A stretch of 64,000 nt of DNA from Salminus brasiliensis (GCF_030463535.1 NC_132879.1:32731925-32795924); one strand, 5' to 3'; positions 11,481 through 21,649 are shown, numbered from the stretch's first letter. The notes: generated by a model not told the origin, from the sequence alone. A program made the numbers and translations.

Positions 11481-12685
11481 TTAATTGGTTAAAATTCGAG
11501 GGCAAGCCTGTTTTTTTAGGTAGGGATTGCGTTCACCCCACGCGGGAGGGTACTGCCTTACTTTCGTGCAGCATAGCTCATAGTCTGCTAGTTAGTTGCT
11601 AGAGTCGTGTAAAAGGCTGCTGACAATCCAGAGCTGGGACCAGGCCGCAGACAGACTGGCTAAACCGACCGTCTGCGAGCTGCTTTAAGGCGTCACCCAG
11701 GTTTTACCGTATTGAGACTGTGTCTGTGTCCCGAATTAAACCCAAACATAGAATATCTAAATCAGCTCGTTTTAATAATTTAATTAGTGTTAAATTCTCA
11801 CATTCAAACAATAACAGCACCACCTCAAACCTAAAGCTCGGCCTATTTAATATTAGATCATTAACCTCGTTGTAAATGAAATTATATGTGATCAGAAATT
11901 AGATATTTTCTGCCTTACTGAATCCTGGATTAGACCTGATCAATATTTAGCACTAAATGAAGCCACCACCGCAGGTTATAAACATGTACATAGCCCTAGA
12001 TTATCAGGCAGAGGAGGTGAAGTATGCATACATACTTGATATTATTCAAAAACACTGTATCACCTTCACTTCTTTTGAGATTCTCTACATTAATATATCA
12101 AATTGCATTTACACTAATTCATATTTATAGGCCTCCAGGGCCCTACTCTGAATTTAAAAAAAAAATGAGTGATTTTGCTGCAGACTTGGCAAAGTTATAA
12201 TAGTAGGAGACTTTAATGTTCATTTTGAAAAAGCAGACAGTCCATTAACAAAGGCGTTTGCATGGATCTTAGATTCTGTCTGATAATACAAGACGTGACT
12301 GTAATCATACCCTAGATTTAGTCCTGACCCTGGGTGTTAGCACTGATCATCTAAATATTCTACCTCAAAGCTCTACCTCCACTCTGACTAAGGACAGCCT
12401 TAGTCAATATAGAAAGGTACTCATTAAAGGCATGTACCCAAAACGCTTACATTAGCAGCCATAAAACCAAATCTTGATCTTAGTGTATTGTCTAATTACA
12501 GACCCATCTCCAACTTAACATTTATATCCAAGATATTAGAAAAAGCTGTGGCCCAACAACTCTGCTTATACCCGAGTAAAAATTACATGTATGAGAAATT
12601 TCAATCTGGACTCTGATCGAGGCTACGTATCTTTATTAGCCCTACTCAACCTCAGTGCAGCCTTCGGTACAATAGTAAAGAGGTG
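11481..12685 (+). pseudogene. L2-clade LINE (LINE-B), end of ORF1 and start of ORF2, copy 1
   Basis: Continuation of the L2 element after LINE-A. At about 11505-11600 the esterase C-terminus resumes (KFEGKP, then HPTREGTALLS). ORF2 begins near 11830 with KLGLFNIRSL, then DIFCLTESWI and VGDFNVHFEKAD of the endonuclease, and then the start of the reverse transcriptase (SNYRPISNLTFISKILEKAV, LLALLNLSAAF) up to about 12670. Many stops and deletions. The element is cut off in the middle of the reverse transcriptase by the kinase gene segment. Confidence 0.78.
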
Positions 12686-12689
12686 GAAA

Positions 12690-13047
12690 TATGTGGATGA
12701 TTTTACTGACTGCAGTGATTCATGTCCTAAAGTAACTAGACACCCTTTCTTCTAAATAAATTCAGCTGCTTTACGGCGTCTGACACGGTATTATCTCCAT
12801 AGAAATGACTGACCAATAGAACAGGACTTTCTACAGAAACTTTGTGGTGATAGACCCGGTTTCTAAATCTAGTCTCAGATCAAACAGATCTGACACTAAA
12901 CTTTAGTATGAGTGAGGCCTTCATTCATCAGACCTGGCTGTATTCAATCAGCTCAGTCTCATCACTGCAATTTGCTCCATGTGTTGCTGAGGTAACTGAA
13001 GGGGCATAGCACTGTACACAGCACTGTGTCCATACAGTCCTATACAG
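12690..13047 (+). other. Conserved kinase-cassette upstream region, copy 1
   Basis: About 360 bases with no recognisable gene. The same sequence precedes all the kinase copies (28985, 39250, 55030, 63660). It marks the left border of the shared kinase cassette; upstream of it kinases 1, 2 and 4 have L2 sequence while kinases 3 and 5 have the U4 array. In its small variants copy 1 matches copies 3 and 5 (for example ACACCCTTTCTTCT) rather than 2 and 4. Confidence 0.7.
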
Positions 13048-13130
13048 CCAATGAAGAGACTGACCTCAGTGACCCGAGTCCTCCTCCATTGTGAGGTCAT
13101 GTCGATGACATCACAGAGCCTATAAAAAGG
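13048..13130 (+). promoter_or_regulatory. Kinase 1 core promoter: CCAAT, CRE-like site, TATA box
   Basis: CCAAT at 13048-13052, CRE-like TGACATCA at 13106-13113 within an inverted repeat ATGTC-GAT-GACAT, and TATAAAAA at 13121-13128. Transcription should start near 13150. CRE-like sites close to TATA are common in promoters active in male germ cells through CREM; that link is inference. Confidence 0.65.
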
Positions 13131-13343
13131 CAGGTTCCCCCTCACTGGCTCAGTTCGGATTCAGCAGCTCGAGAGACGCTTCATTCCTGCGTTCACACTG
13201 ACACCATTTAGCTGATTTTGTCTAGAACCATCTTATCTAGAACCATACAGAGGTTCTACATTTGCTTGGAATATACAGGGAACAGTCCTTACAACCTTCT
13301 TAACCTTCTGACTTTTATTTCCTCTTTCCATCTACAGGGGAAA

Positions 13344-15124
13344 ATGCAAACCAAAGAAGTCCTGAGGAGTTTGGGCTACGAGGTGGTGGATTTCATTGGT
13401 AAAGGGAGTTACGGTGAGGTTAAGCTGGCCACATCTCAAAGGCACTCCAACCATGTGGCCATCAAAATAATGCACCGCAGGCTGGCATCACATCTTTTTG
13501 TCTCTAAACTTCTGCCCCGGGAACTGGCCATTCTGAAAAGAGTAAAGCACCCTCACATTGTTCAGGTGCATGAAATCTTTGAGATGCCAAACGGACAGGT
13601 GTTTATTGTGATGGAGGCTGCCGCAATGGATCTTCAACAGAAGATCTGGGAGCTCGGCCGCATTCCCATTGGCCAAGCAAAAATGTGGTTCTCACAGCTG
13701 CTCAGCGCTGTGGCCTATCTACATCAGCAGAACATTGTACATCGTGATCTTAAATGTAAAAACGTTCTGCTGACTGCTAATGACCAAGTCAAATTAACCG
13801 ACTTTGGTTTAGGCCGTTTTTCAAGGGGCTTTCCTGACTTAAGCAAGACCTATTATTGCACTCCCGAGTATGGTGCACCTGAGGTGCTTTTGGAAAAACC
13901 CTATGATCCAAAAAAAAGTGACGTGTGGAGTCTAGGTATTATCTTTTACTCCATGGTCACCGGATCTACACCCTTCAAAGTTCACAGTTTGAAGAGTCTC
14001 CTACGTGTCCAGCGAGAACCCTTGGTGTTCCCACATAGGATCACAGTGGAGGAGCCCTGTCGGGCCTTCATATCTTATATGCTGCAGTACGACCCCTCCA
14101 CTCGGCCATCTGTGACAGAGGTGGCACAGCACCCTTGGCTGCAGCCGAGGCAGGAACGGTAAGTAAACCACTGTGCAGGTATACATACATGAAGAACATT
14201 TTGAATGGGTCACTCAAAGTAAAGAGCTGTTTTGCAAATAGGTAACATACAGTATTAGTTCACTAACGATAAGTACACTAACACATTGCTTCTGTACTGT
14301 CTCCAGGGTTATTGGCAGGTTTGTGGTGGTGCCCGTTGAGGATCTGTGTCCAGACGTCAACCCACTTGAAACGTCAGAGGAAGAGTCTCAGTCTTCCTTC
14401 TCTTTCAGCAGTAACATAGACAGTATTTCCTCTTCTGCCTCTGAAAATGGGCTGGTGTTTTTCAGCACTCCTCAGTCGACAGAGGAAGAGTCTCCGTCTT
14501 CTTCTTTAAGCAGAGACGTAGACGTTCTCTCATCTCATGGTGTCAGATGCGAAACTCTGATGCCTGAGCAGAAAGACAACAGCAGTGGAGCTGGTGCAAG
14601 TCTAACTTGCCAAAGGGTAGAGGCTGTGGAGGAGCACTATGGTTGCGTTAGCTGTAGTCCTGTTTGTGCCGCTATTAAAAGGGCAGCTAATGCTTATGTC
14701 AAGGCACCAATTCTCAGAGCCTCCCGGTCACTCCGACGGAGGATGAGGAAGTTATTCAGAGTTAACTCTGTGGTCCATGACACCACCTCTATTTCCCAGC
14801 AGAGTGCTCCTCATTCTGCTTCCCCTTCAGAAGCTCCTGCTTGTCTATGTTCTGAGCAGAGACTCAAGGATGTGACTGTAGATGTCCCTCTCCATGGGCT
14901 AGTGCTGGAGACAGCACCTGTTCTCCCACAGCCCACAGTACAGAAAGGAACCAGGAGGCTGAGGTTCCCTAAATTTAAGGTATGTTAGGCAAATGTTGAG
15001 CGATCATCACAGCCTCAGATTTTATACTTTAAATATTTGCTAGAAATGTTTCAGTTGATTCATATATGTCATTTTGTCTCGCCAACAGATCCTGAAGAAG
15101 ACGAAGATGATTCACCCATTGTAG
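13344..15124 (+). CDS. TSSK-like serine/threonine protein kinase, copy 1
   Basis: Predicted protein kinase of the testis-specific serine/threonine kinase type, expected to phosphorylate Ser/Thr in male germ cells. Coding exons are 13344-14158, 14307-14979 and 15089-15124, with GTAAGT and GTATGT donors and pyrimidine-rich CAG acceptors; together 507 codons plus stop. Start: MQTKE at 13344, just after an acceptor-like TCTACAG, placing the glycine loop (GKGSYGEV, residues 19-26) where TSSKs have it. The frame is open 42 codons further upstream, so a longer N-terminus is possible, but that part varies faster between copies. K41 (VAIK), E60, HRDLKCKN (133-140), DFG (153-155), APE (178-180) and HPWL (263-266) are all present. 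Residues 273-507 are a tail rich in Ser/Glu with a basic cluster (SRSLRRRMRKLF), longer than in most TSSKs. Copy-specific residues: H214, H231, P268. Confidence 0.9.
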
Positions 15125-15174
15125 ACATCTAGCACGGCCCTGGTGATGACATACTACCGTTACACAATTTATTG

Positions 15175-15395
15175 GTCATTTATACGTTGTTCTGACCAGA
15201 GGAGGATGGGTCCCCCTAGTGAGTCTTGGTTCCTCCCAAGGTTTCTTCCTCCAGCTCTGAGGGAGTTTTTCCTTGCCACTGTCGCCTTTGGCTTGCTCAC
15301 TTGGGGTTCATGTTGTATTTATTTATTTTTATTTGTCCTGTTTCCCGATTTCTGTAAAGCTGCGTTGCACCATCAGGTTGTAAAAAGCGACATAC
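15175..15395 (+). mobile_element. L2-type LINE 3' tail downstream of kinase 1
   Basis: Contains the widespread fish LINE 3' UTR text: GAGGATGGGTCCCCC, TTCCTCCCAAGGTTTCTTCCT, GAGGGAGTTTTTCCTTGCC, and TGTAAAGCTGCGTTG at the end. Plus strand, the same direction as the L2 body that ends just before the kinase cassette at 12685, so both may belong to one element interrupted by the gene. Confidence 0.75.
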
Positions 15396-15449
15396 ACATC
15401 ATTTGGAGTTATTATGTAAGGGGTAGGAGGGACACTGTCTAAACTGTGT

Positions 15450-16195
15450 CCATTAAGGGCAGTATAGCTCTGCACTCAGCTGAGGATATTGATGGGTGGC
15501 TGATAGAACACTTTCTCTAGACATTAGGGATTGAGATGCCTCTGTAATGTTGCATGGACCTCGGGAACAGTGCCTCTGGACTGGCAATCCAAGGTTGTGG
15601 TCCTCATTAGGAAAGCGAACCAGAGAGTGTGTGGAAACTTTTGAAGCATCACACCTCGGTTTCCCTCTAGAAAGTTTATGCCAGGGTAGTGCAAAGACGA
15701 GACTCAGGAGGAGAAATGCAGATTCAGTCCTGACCATGAAATTTTGGACCAGCTCTTCACTCTCTTTTGGATAGTTGAGGAGACATGGGAGTTCAGCAGT
15801 TCTGTCTACATGTTTTGTGGACTTGAAGGCTCATGACCATGTTCTCTGAGACATCTTGTGAGAAGTGCTCTAGGTGCATGGGATGCAAGGGTCGGTGATG
15901 CGAGCTGTGCAGTCCTTGTACTCACTGAGTCAGAGCTGTGTCCATATTTTCAGCACTAAGTCAAGCTTGTTGAGTGTTGCCGTTGGTCTTTGTAAGGGCT
16001 GTCATGTGTCTGCTCCTGTTTGTGATATTTATAGACGGGATAGCAAGGCGTAGCCAGGGGCAGGATGGTCTGGGGGGCCTCCAACGCACACTTGACTAGT
16101 TTGTAGCTAAGTGTATAGTGGTCGGTATGAGAATCAGCACCTTCAAGTCTGAGGCCACAGTGGTATCCCACTCACCTTTCACGACCCAGGACTTG
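15450..16195 (+). pseudogene. Rex3 (RTE-clade) reverse transcriptase fragment, copy 1
   Basis: Decayed coding sequence of the common fish Rex3 element: GTTGCATGGACCTCGGGAACAG, then the CCTCTGGACTGGC, AAAGTTTATGCCAGGGT, TTTTGTGGACTTG and GAATCAGCACC landmarks in order. The segment around the YADD box is deleted near 16090-16110. Copies 2-4 have lost about 80 bases near the left end that remain here (about 15441-15525). No open frame of note. Confidence 0.75.
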
Positions 16196-16234
16196 CTAGA
16201 GGGATTGTATCTTATAGTATCTTATCTTAAGAAT

Positions 16235-17035
16235 GAAATAGGGGTGCGAATCTCTCTGTGTCAGGTGATTTGATTCAATTCTGATTTTTGAGGTCACGAT
16301 TCAATTCAGAAACAATCTTTGATTCAGGAACCATTTTTAAATTCAAATGGTCTTTAAATTTGATTTAAATTAAGTGATTGATGAAGATGAAACGACATTG
16401 TTGTCATGGTGGGTCAGGCCAGACACTCGCAGAGATCGGTGCAATGCAAGTACTTTAATAACACAATAGAAAATCATACAAAGAGCAAACCAAAGCAAAC
16501 AAAGCAGCAACTAACGGGAATAAACAGGAAAACAACGTAAACTCGACAAACTAGAGGGCGAACACAAAGCACACCTGAGACCAGGGGACTCTAGGAGCTG
16601 AGCTAGATGAGCAGGGCAGGGAACAGAGGGAACCAGCCGCAGAACCAAAAACGGCTAGGCCGACCAAACCTGGCAACGCAGCGTGGAAAAGGGTCGCCTA
16701 GCTGGAGCGAGGGTCGTGGGTATAAGGTGGGAGTGAGCAAAAGCATCTCGCTAAACACATGAACATGAAACACGACACTGAACCGACACAATGAACCAAA
16801 CATGAACCAAACACACATGAACATAACTGAACTAGAACCGAGTCACTGAATAGATACAAGAACAGAAACATAACAAAAAGTCCTTAAGTGGGCGGCGGCT
16901 CGGAATCGCTGCATTCTTGCAAGTAGAAAATGGAGCATTTTACTTTCTTATTTTGAAGTTTACTTTAGTCTGTTTATGTTCAAAACGGAAAATAAAAAAT
17001 GTAGTTAATTATGTATTTCAGTGTATTGTGGTTAT
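16235..17035. mobile_element. Possible non-autonomous DNA transposon hosting a Gypsy-like LTR, copy 1
   Basis: The left part (16235-16398) has the GGGGTGCGAATCTCT and repeated GATTCAATT/GATTTTTGA text seen at the ends of many fish hAT-like non-autonomous elements; the right part (16876-17035) continues with GGAATCGCTGCATTCTTGC. The middle is an LTR-like insertion. I cannot define inverted repeats or target duplication, so the class is tentative. Confidence 0.35.
16399..16875 (-). repeat. Solo LTR, probably Gypsy-type, copy 1
   Basis: Minus strand runs TGTTATGTTTC...ATGACAACA (TG...CA). It has a TTATTAAAG-like signal near 16453 and the CCTGCTCATCTAGCTCAGC-type body known from fish Gypsy LTRs. 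No clear target duplication is visible, so it may be the product of LTR-LTR recombination with flanking decay. The same LTR lies at 32633, 42905 and 58678. Confidence 0.5.
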
Positions 17036-17038
17036 TCA

Positions 17039-17058
17039 TGTGTGTGTGTGTGTGTGTG
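17039..17058. repeat. TG microsatellite
   Basis: Run of TG dinucleotides of about 20 bases; homologous runs are at about 33287, 43545 and 59331. Confidence 0.9.
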
Positions 17059-17278
17059 TATATAGCAAGAATATGTTCTTTGTTTAAACTCTGTCACTGA
17101 TAAAGTGGAGATATACATTTTTTGCATTATAAATACAAAATTATTTTATATATATCACATATATCAACATTGTGAACCTAACCATACAGCTGTAGCCTAT
17201 ATGATATGGCTATGTAAAAGTGCTGTGTGGTTTTGCAGAATTCATGTGTCAATGGAATTGGGGGCCAGAAAATATGGT

Positions 17279-17840
17279 TTCAGAATCAGAATCAGAAATA
17301 CTTTATTAATACTAGTAGTGAAACTGCAGTTGCTTTAGTTGCAGCGGTTTGTGTAAGAATAAACACTCTATAAAGTTTAAAACAAAAATAGAAAAAAGGT
17401 TTATAAATTATAAGATTAAATGGTATTTAGAGTATGAATACAGTTTTATGAATAAATGGCAAAGTGACAATAACTGTGATAATAAATATGGAACAGACCG
17501 CCCAGAGCATTAGGCCAAATGGTGTTAAATGCACTGGAGAAATCAAAAAACATGATCCTTACAGTGCTGGCTGGATTATAGCATCCTCAACTCCCAGACA
17601 GGACTGTGCTGGAGCTCATCCAGGACTAGCTTCTCCATGGTCTTCATGATGTGTGACGTCAGTGCCACTGGCCTGTACTCCTAATGTCACTGGGTCACGG
17701 CATCTTCTGGACAGAAACAATGCAGTACGTTTTCCACATCCACGGGACATAGTGCAGTACTCCGCAAAGCTGTGTGGCACAGGCCTAGCATAAGGCTTTG
17801 GCACAGGCCCCTGGGATGGACCCCATCTGGGAGAACAGAG
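17279..17840 (-). pseudogene. Rex1-like LINE fragment, internally deleted (type A)
   Basis: Minus strand. 17279-17340 is the complement of a LINE 3' end (AATAAAGTATTTCTGATTCTG). Near 17498 the sequence jumps to a part of the reverse transcriptase further upstream: the minus frame ending near 17616 holds CGKRTALFLS, CRDPVTLG, THHEDHGEASPG, a stretch known from fish Rex1/CR1-type elements. The intervening part, seen in the type B copies at 33507 and 59553, is deleted. No function expected. Confidence 0.65.
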
Positions 17841-18217
17841 AACACAAACATGAGTAAGAGAGTAAGCTAATCCAGAGTCTCGTGGAGAAGCCTTAATATG
17901 CTAATTTCGAATGTGAGGCATTAACTAACTTACGTTCTCAAATGACTCACCTAAATACATTTGAACATGCAATGATAGATTCTCAACTTCACACAGAGCT
18001 TACGTTTACTTGCTATGTTCTTTTGTATTACTCACTGAGATTGGGTAATGAATATATGGTCTCTTATTACCGAAAGGAAAGGAAACTTTTCTTTTCTCGA
18101 CAAAAGAACAGACGTCTTCATTTGATCAAACAGACACGAGCTAGAAATTACAGCAAAAAGAAACAATGTGACGTGAAACACTTGATGACAAACATCAGTT
18201 ACATGAGTCTGCTTCAC

Positions 18218-18261
<44 letters not shown>

Positions 18262-18394
18262 AGGGTCACTCCAGACAAAGTGCCTCCAGAGGGAGGCGAG
18301 AGTTGTGTTGTTAGACGGGGAGTAGAGTGTCTGGGTTGATTCACAAGTACCCCAAGACGTTTTAAGGATCTTGGTCCGAGGTACTCTCCTAAAA
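17841..18394. other. No recognisable gene; contains TG microsatellite
   Basis: AT-rich spacer with a run of about 35 bases of TG at 18223-18258. Short frames here do not resemble proteins. The corresponding region is 44346-44898, where the TG run is shorter (about 23 bases). Confidence 0.6.
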
Positions 18395-18490
18395 CTACAT
18401 GCCATGGCTTTACTAGAATTTGACTAATTGTGTTTTCTTGCTGCTTCTTTCTTAAAATGTTCTTCTACAATAATAGTATGTTCCTTCCAA
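18395..18490. repeat. U4-array spacer fragment
   Basis: Matches the spacer of the U4 array (ACATGCCATGGCTTT, ACTAATTGTGTTTTCTTGCTGC, ACAATAATAGTATGTT) for about 95 bases, with no U4 body after it. The same fragment is at about 44891-44985. Confidence 0.7.
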
Positions 18491-18980
18491 AAGGAAAACA
18501 CATTCAACCCTAAATCAAAGCCTTATGCTAGGTAGCCTGTATAACTCATTTAAAGCTGGTGAGGAATCTCAAGAATGAGTATTAGAGCTAGAAGTCCTGA
18601 TTCTGAAGTAAGAAACACTCCTGAACACCTGCACAGTTTAAACTCATGCAAATAACCAGAGCTGAATTCACTGATATTTGGACTACACTCACTTCAACCA
18701 GAAATCAGCTCTGTGAGCAACACTTGTGAGATGAACAACTCATAGCAGGTACCCCCATCTTTTTAGTCTTTTCCCCCACCCACGCTGCAGGCCTGTTAGG
18801 ATGCTTGTGAACGTTGGGGCCTTGAACCAGTAAACAGCACTGGCCGCTTCACCCCGTGTGGAGCAAAATAAAAGAAAATAAAAGGGTAGCGCTAAAATAG
18901 CTTCATCAAATGTGAGGCTTGAGTCGTTTCTGGCTCCTTCTCATCCCCTGCCCACTCTTCCATTCTCTGTCTCTCTCTAG
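18491..18980. other. No recognisable gene
   Basis: About 490 bases without an open frame or a repeat I know. It ends in a strong polypyrimidine run and TCTCTCTAG, a good splice acceptor that feeds the candidate exon at 18981. Confidence 0.5.
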
Positions 18981-19271
18981 CCTCAGCTCCTGCTAACTGT
19001 GCTATGGGGTTGTGTATCCCACTCTCTCCAGGAGAAAGTCAAACTCTCAGTTCTAGCCACTCCGACTACAACAGGTCATCCACAGTACAGCGACAGTCCC
19101 TTACTGGTAGCTGACAGTGAACCTGCACCCCAAGCTCGTCTGGCTTCTCCAACCAAACTGAGACCCAGGCTAGCACGGCTGCTCTGCACTCTGAGCTCAC
19201 TAACTATCAGACTGAAAGTTAGGATGGTTACTCAAACATACTCTGCTAAATCTGTCAGTAAACGGCATTAA
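18981..19271 (+). other. Candidate coding exon of unknown gene (97 codons)
   Basis: Open from a strong acceptor (TCTCTCTAG at 18972-18980) to a stop at 19271, with no in-frame ATG until late. The translation is polar and basic (RPRLARLLCTLSSLTIRLKVRM near the end). I do not recognise it. The copy at 45475-45765 keeps the frame open with very few changes, but the two are recent duplicates, so conservation says little. It could be a terminal exon, a fragment, or chance. Confidence 0.25.
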
Positions 19272-19590
19272 AAGATCTAACAGACACTTCTTGTAAGTAA
19301 TAACAGTGTATTTTACTCCAGAATCCTCAGAGCAAAACTATTGTCCTGCTGTACTTCTGCTGTTTTTCAGCCCTCTCTCCCTGGAGCCCCGCCCCTCTCT
19401 CTCAGGAACCAATTGAATACACTGAAAGCGTGTGATCCTGCTAAACTATCCAATTAGAAAGAAGATACAGGAAAACTGACAGATCCACATAACGTTGTAG
19501 TGCACTGAGCACATGTTCACCCTGTTCATTTCAACCAAACTCTGGAGCTTCTTTTTTCTCCTTTTTTCAATGATAGACTTCCTTTAACCA
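19272..19590. other. No recognisable gene
   Basis: About 320 bases, CT-rich in part, with no open frame or known repeat. The same sequence is present at 45766-46085. Confidence 0.5.
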
Positions 19591-19744
19591 TTACATGAAC
19601 GTACAGACTATTAAAACATTAGTTTCCTCACCTTTGCCAACTATATTTTACAAAAGAACCACAAAGATTTTAACACTATTGCTGAATGAAACAATAAAAA
19701 TAATAATTTCACAAAAAATATTAGTTATTTTTATTTACCTTTTT

Positions 19745-19972
19745 TCCCTTTTTTCTTTGTGCTGTTTACAACATGCCACGGCTTTTAAGTGCTTCATATT
19801 TTACTAATAGTGTTTTCTTGCTGCAATTTTCTTAAAATGTCCTTGTACAATAGTAGTATGTTGGTATAACGCAATTCGGAAAGTAATTCAGAAAGTAATT
19901 GTGATAAACTGGTTACGACTCTTGAAATCTTCAGTAAAGTCGATGTACATATATAGTTCTGAGAAGGTCTGT
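19745..19972 (+). promoter_or_regulatory. U4-array spacer with PSE-like box upstream of U4-like copy 2
   Basis: Spacer text (TGCTGTTTACAACATGCC, ACAATAGTAGTATGTT) leads to a PSE-like box TTACGACTCTTGAAAT at 19913-19928, about 50-60 bases before the U4-like sequence, the usual distance for vertebrate snRNA promoters. The octamer/SPH distal element found in the array at 36347 is absent here because the spacer is replaced further left. Confidence 0.6.
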
Positions 19973-20117
19973 ATTATTTTGCAGAGGCAGTATCATAGCT
20001 TGTGAGTTTAATCTGAGGTGTGATCATTGCTTGTTGAAAACTTTACCCACTATCCGACCAGGATGATTTGAAATATAGTCAACTATGGCCATTTTTTTGT
20101 TAGTGTTAGTTAAGAAT
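19973..20117 (+). pseudogene. U4 snRNA-like sequence, unit 2
   Basis: Practically identical to the copy at 4437-4580, with one extra T in the degenerate Sm region. It keeps the 5' stem: ATCA near its base pairs with TGAT, where standard U4 has ATCG and CGAT. It lacks the 3' stem-loop. This copy retains its PSE-like box, so transcription cannot be excluded. Confidence 0.8.
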
Positions 20118-20194
20118 AAGCTTGAATGTTTTTTTCAGTGCTTTTTGTTGTAGTCAGTTTGGTTTTAGATTGTGTGGGTATTAAGTTTACGTTC

Positions 20195-21649
20195 AGCTTT
20201 TTTCCACTTTCTAGCACTTATTTTTATATGTGTTGTCGCGGAATTCTGTCAAGAATCGATAAGGCAGACAAGAATATGCATTGAGTAGCAAAGTTTTATT
20301 GAGTCTGCACGCAGCTCGTGACCACAATACAGACTGAGGTAAAAGCATTTAACATACATATTTATAGTATAGATTAGGGAGTTGAGAAAAGGGAGGAGGA
20401 GAGGGTGTGCGTGCCACACCGACATCTGAAGAGATACATTGTTCAGGAGTGCTGGCGCCTGAGAGGACACATTGTCCGGGTCGAGAGGTTACTAGCAGGT
20501 TAAGATAGGCTGGAAGTATGTCAGGTGCACTCCCAATGCAGCTGTAATCTTTGCTAGGACAAACAATAGTGTTTCATGGAAAGAGATGAGCGATTTAACA
20601 TATGCCGTACAGGCAGTTGCAAGGCCAACACATGATTATAGTTAGCACACACTATCACCAGGCTAAGCATGATTACAATGAATGAGTGGATTTCAAATGA
20701 GTCTATTATGAATCAACATAAAATTATAATGTGGTTATAATATAATTTTCCATAACACTGTTTAGTCATTTACTGCGTCATATGCTTACTAACTGCTTTT
20801 CCATTGTGTTTACAGTCTATTCCCACAGGTATATCAACAAACTAAACAAAAAGCCCAGTAGCAGTTTACCCCTACAACCAGCTTTATTTCAGTGCCCAAA
20901 TCAACTGCAAGCGGGAAGTCCCTGCTTTTTATGGCTGCTGCTGCTTTTTGACTGTATGAAGTGTGGCATGTTTAGTCTAGAGCCTTTTTCCACCGCTAGT
21001 GATAATGATCGTGTTTGTACTGAATGTGAGCTAGTTCACTCTTTGGTGGTTAAAGTGGAGCAGTTAGAGGTGAGCATCACGGCTTTACTAAAGGATAGAG
21101 AGCCAGAGTCACTGACAGCAGCCCCGGAAGCTTTAGGGAGAGCTAGCACCCCCCTCCACTCCGGAGTTAGCTAAGCTAAGGCTAATGCTAGCGCTAAGAC
21201 CAAAGCTAGCCCACCAGAACACCAAACAGGTTTACCCCTCAGTGAAACACCCGCTGAGGAGCCTGTTCAGCGTACTCTGCTCAGAGGAGACTCTGTTATC
21301 TGACACGTGAAGATAGCTCGTCCTTTAGAGGCTCCAGCAGAACCGTTAGCTGTTTACCAGGAGCCAGAGCGCCGGACATTAGCGCCCACCTTAAGCAGGT
21401 AGCTAACAGGAGATATTCGAGGGTAGTTATTCATGTAGGGGCAACGATATTCATCTGCGGCAGTCAGAAGTAAGTAAGGATAACATTAAAGAGGGGGTTA
21501 AACTGGTCCAGACAATGTCTGATGTGGTCATTTGCTCTGGCCTTATCCCAATGAGGCCAGCTCTGAGTCTTACAGCCGACTCACAGCGCTAAATCACTGG
21601 ATGTTCAAGTGGTGTTCAGAAAATCATGTGGGCTTCATAGATAACTGCT

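Noticed and set aside
13488-13676. Antisense frames over the kinase exons (also 14001-14213).
   Set aside because: Shadows of the kinase coding sequence in the opposite strand.
13344-15124. Possibility that the kinase copies are processed retrogenes.
   Set aside because: All four copies keep two coding introns with good splice sites, their promoters and flanks, so they are DNA-level duplicates.
15143-15442. 99-residue frame with two hydrophobic segments after each kinase gene.
   Set aside because: It is a translation of the conserved L2-type 3' UTR, not a membrane protein.
16399-16875. Considered as part of the same ERV family as 1402-4431.
   Set aside because: The ends and body differ (TGTTATGTTTC...ATGACAACA against TGTGAGAATT...CGCGACA) and no 4-base duplication is present; it is more like a Gypsy LTR.
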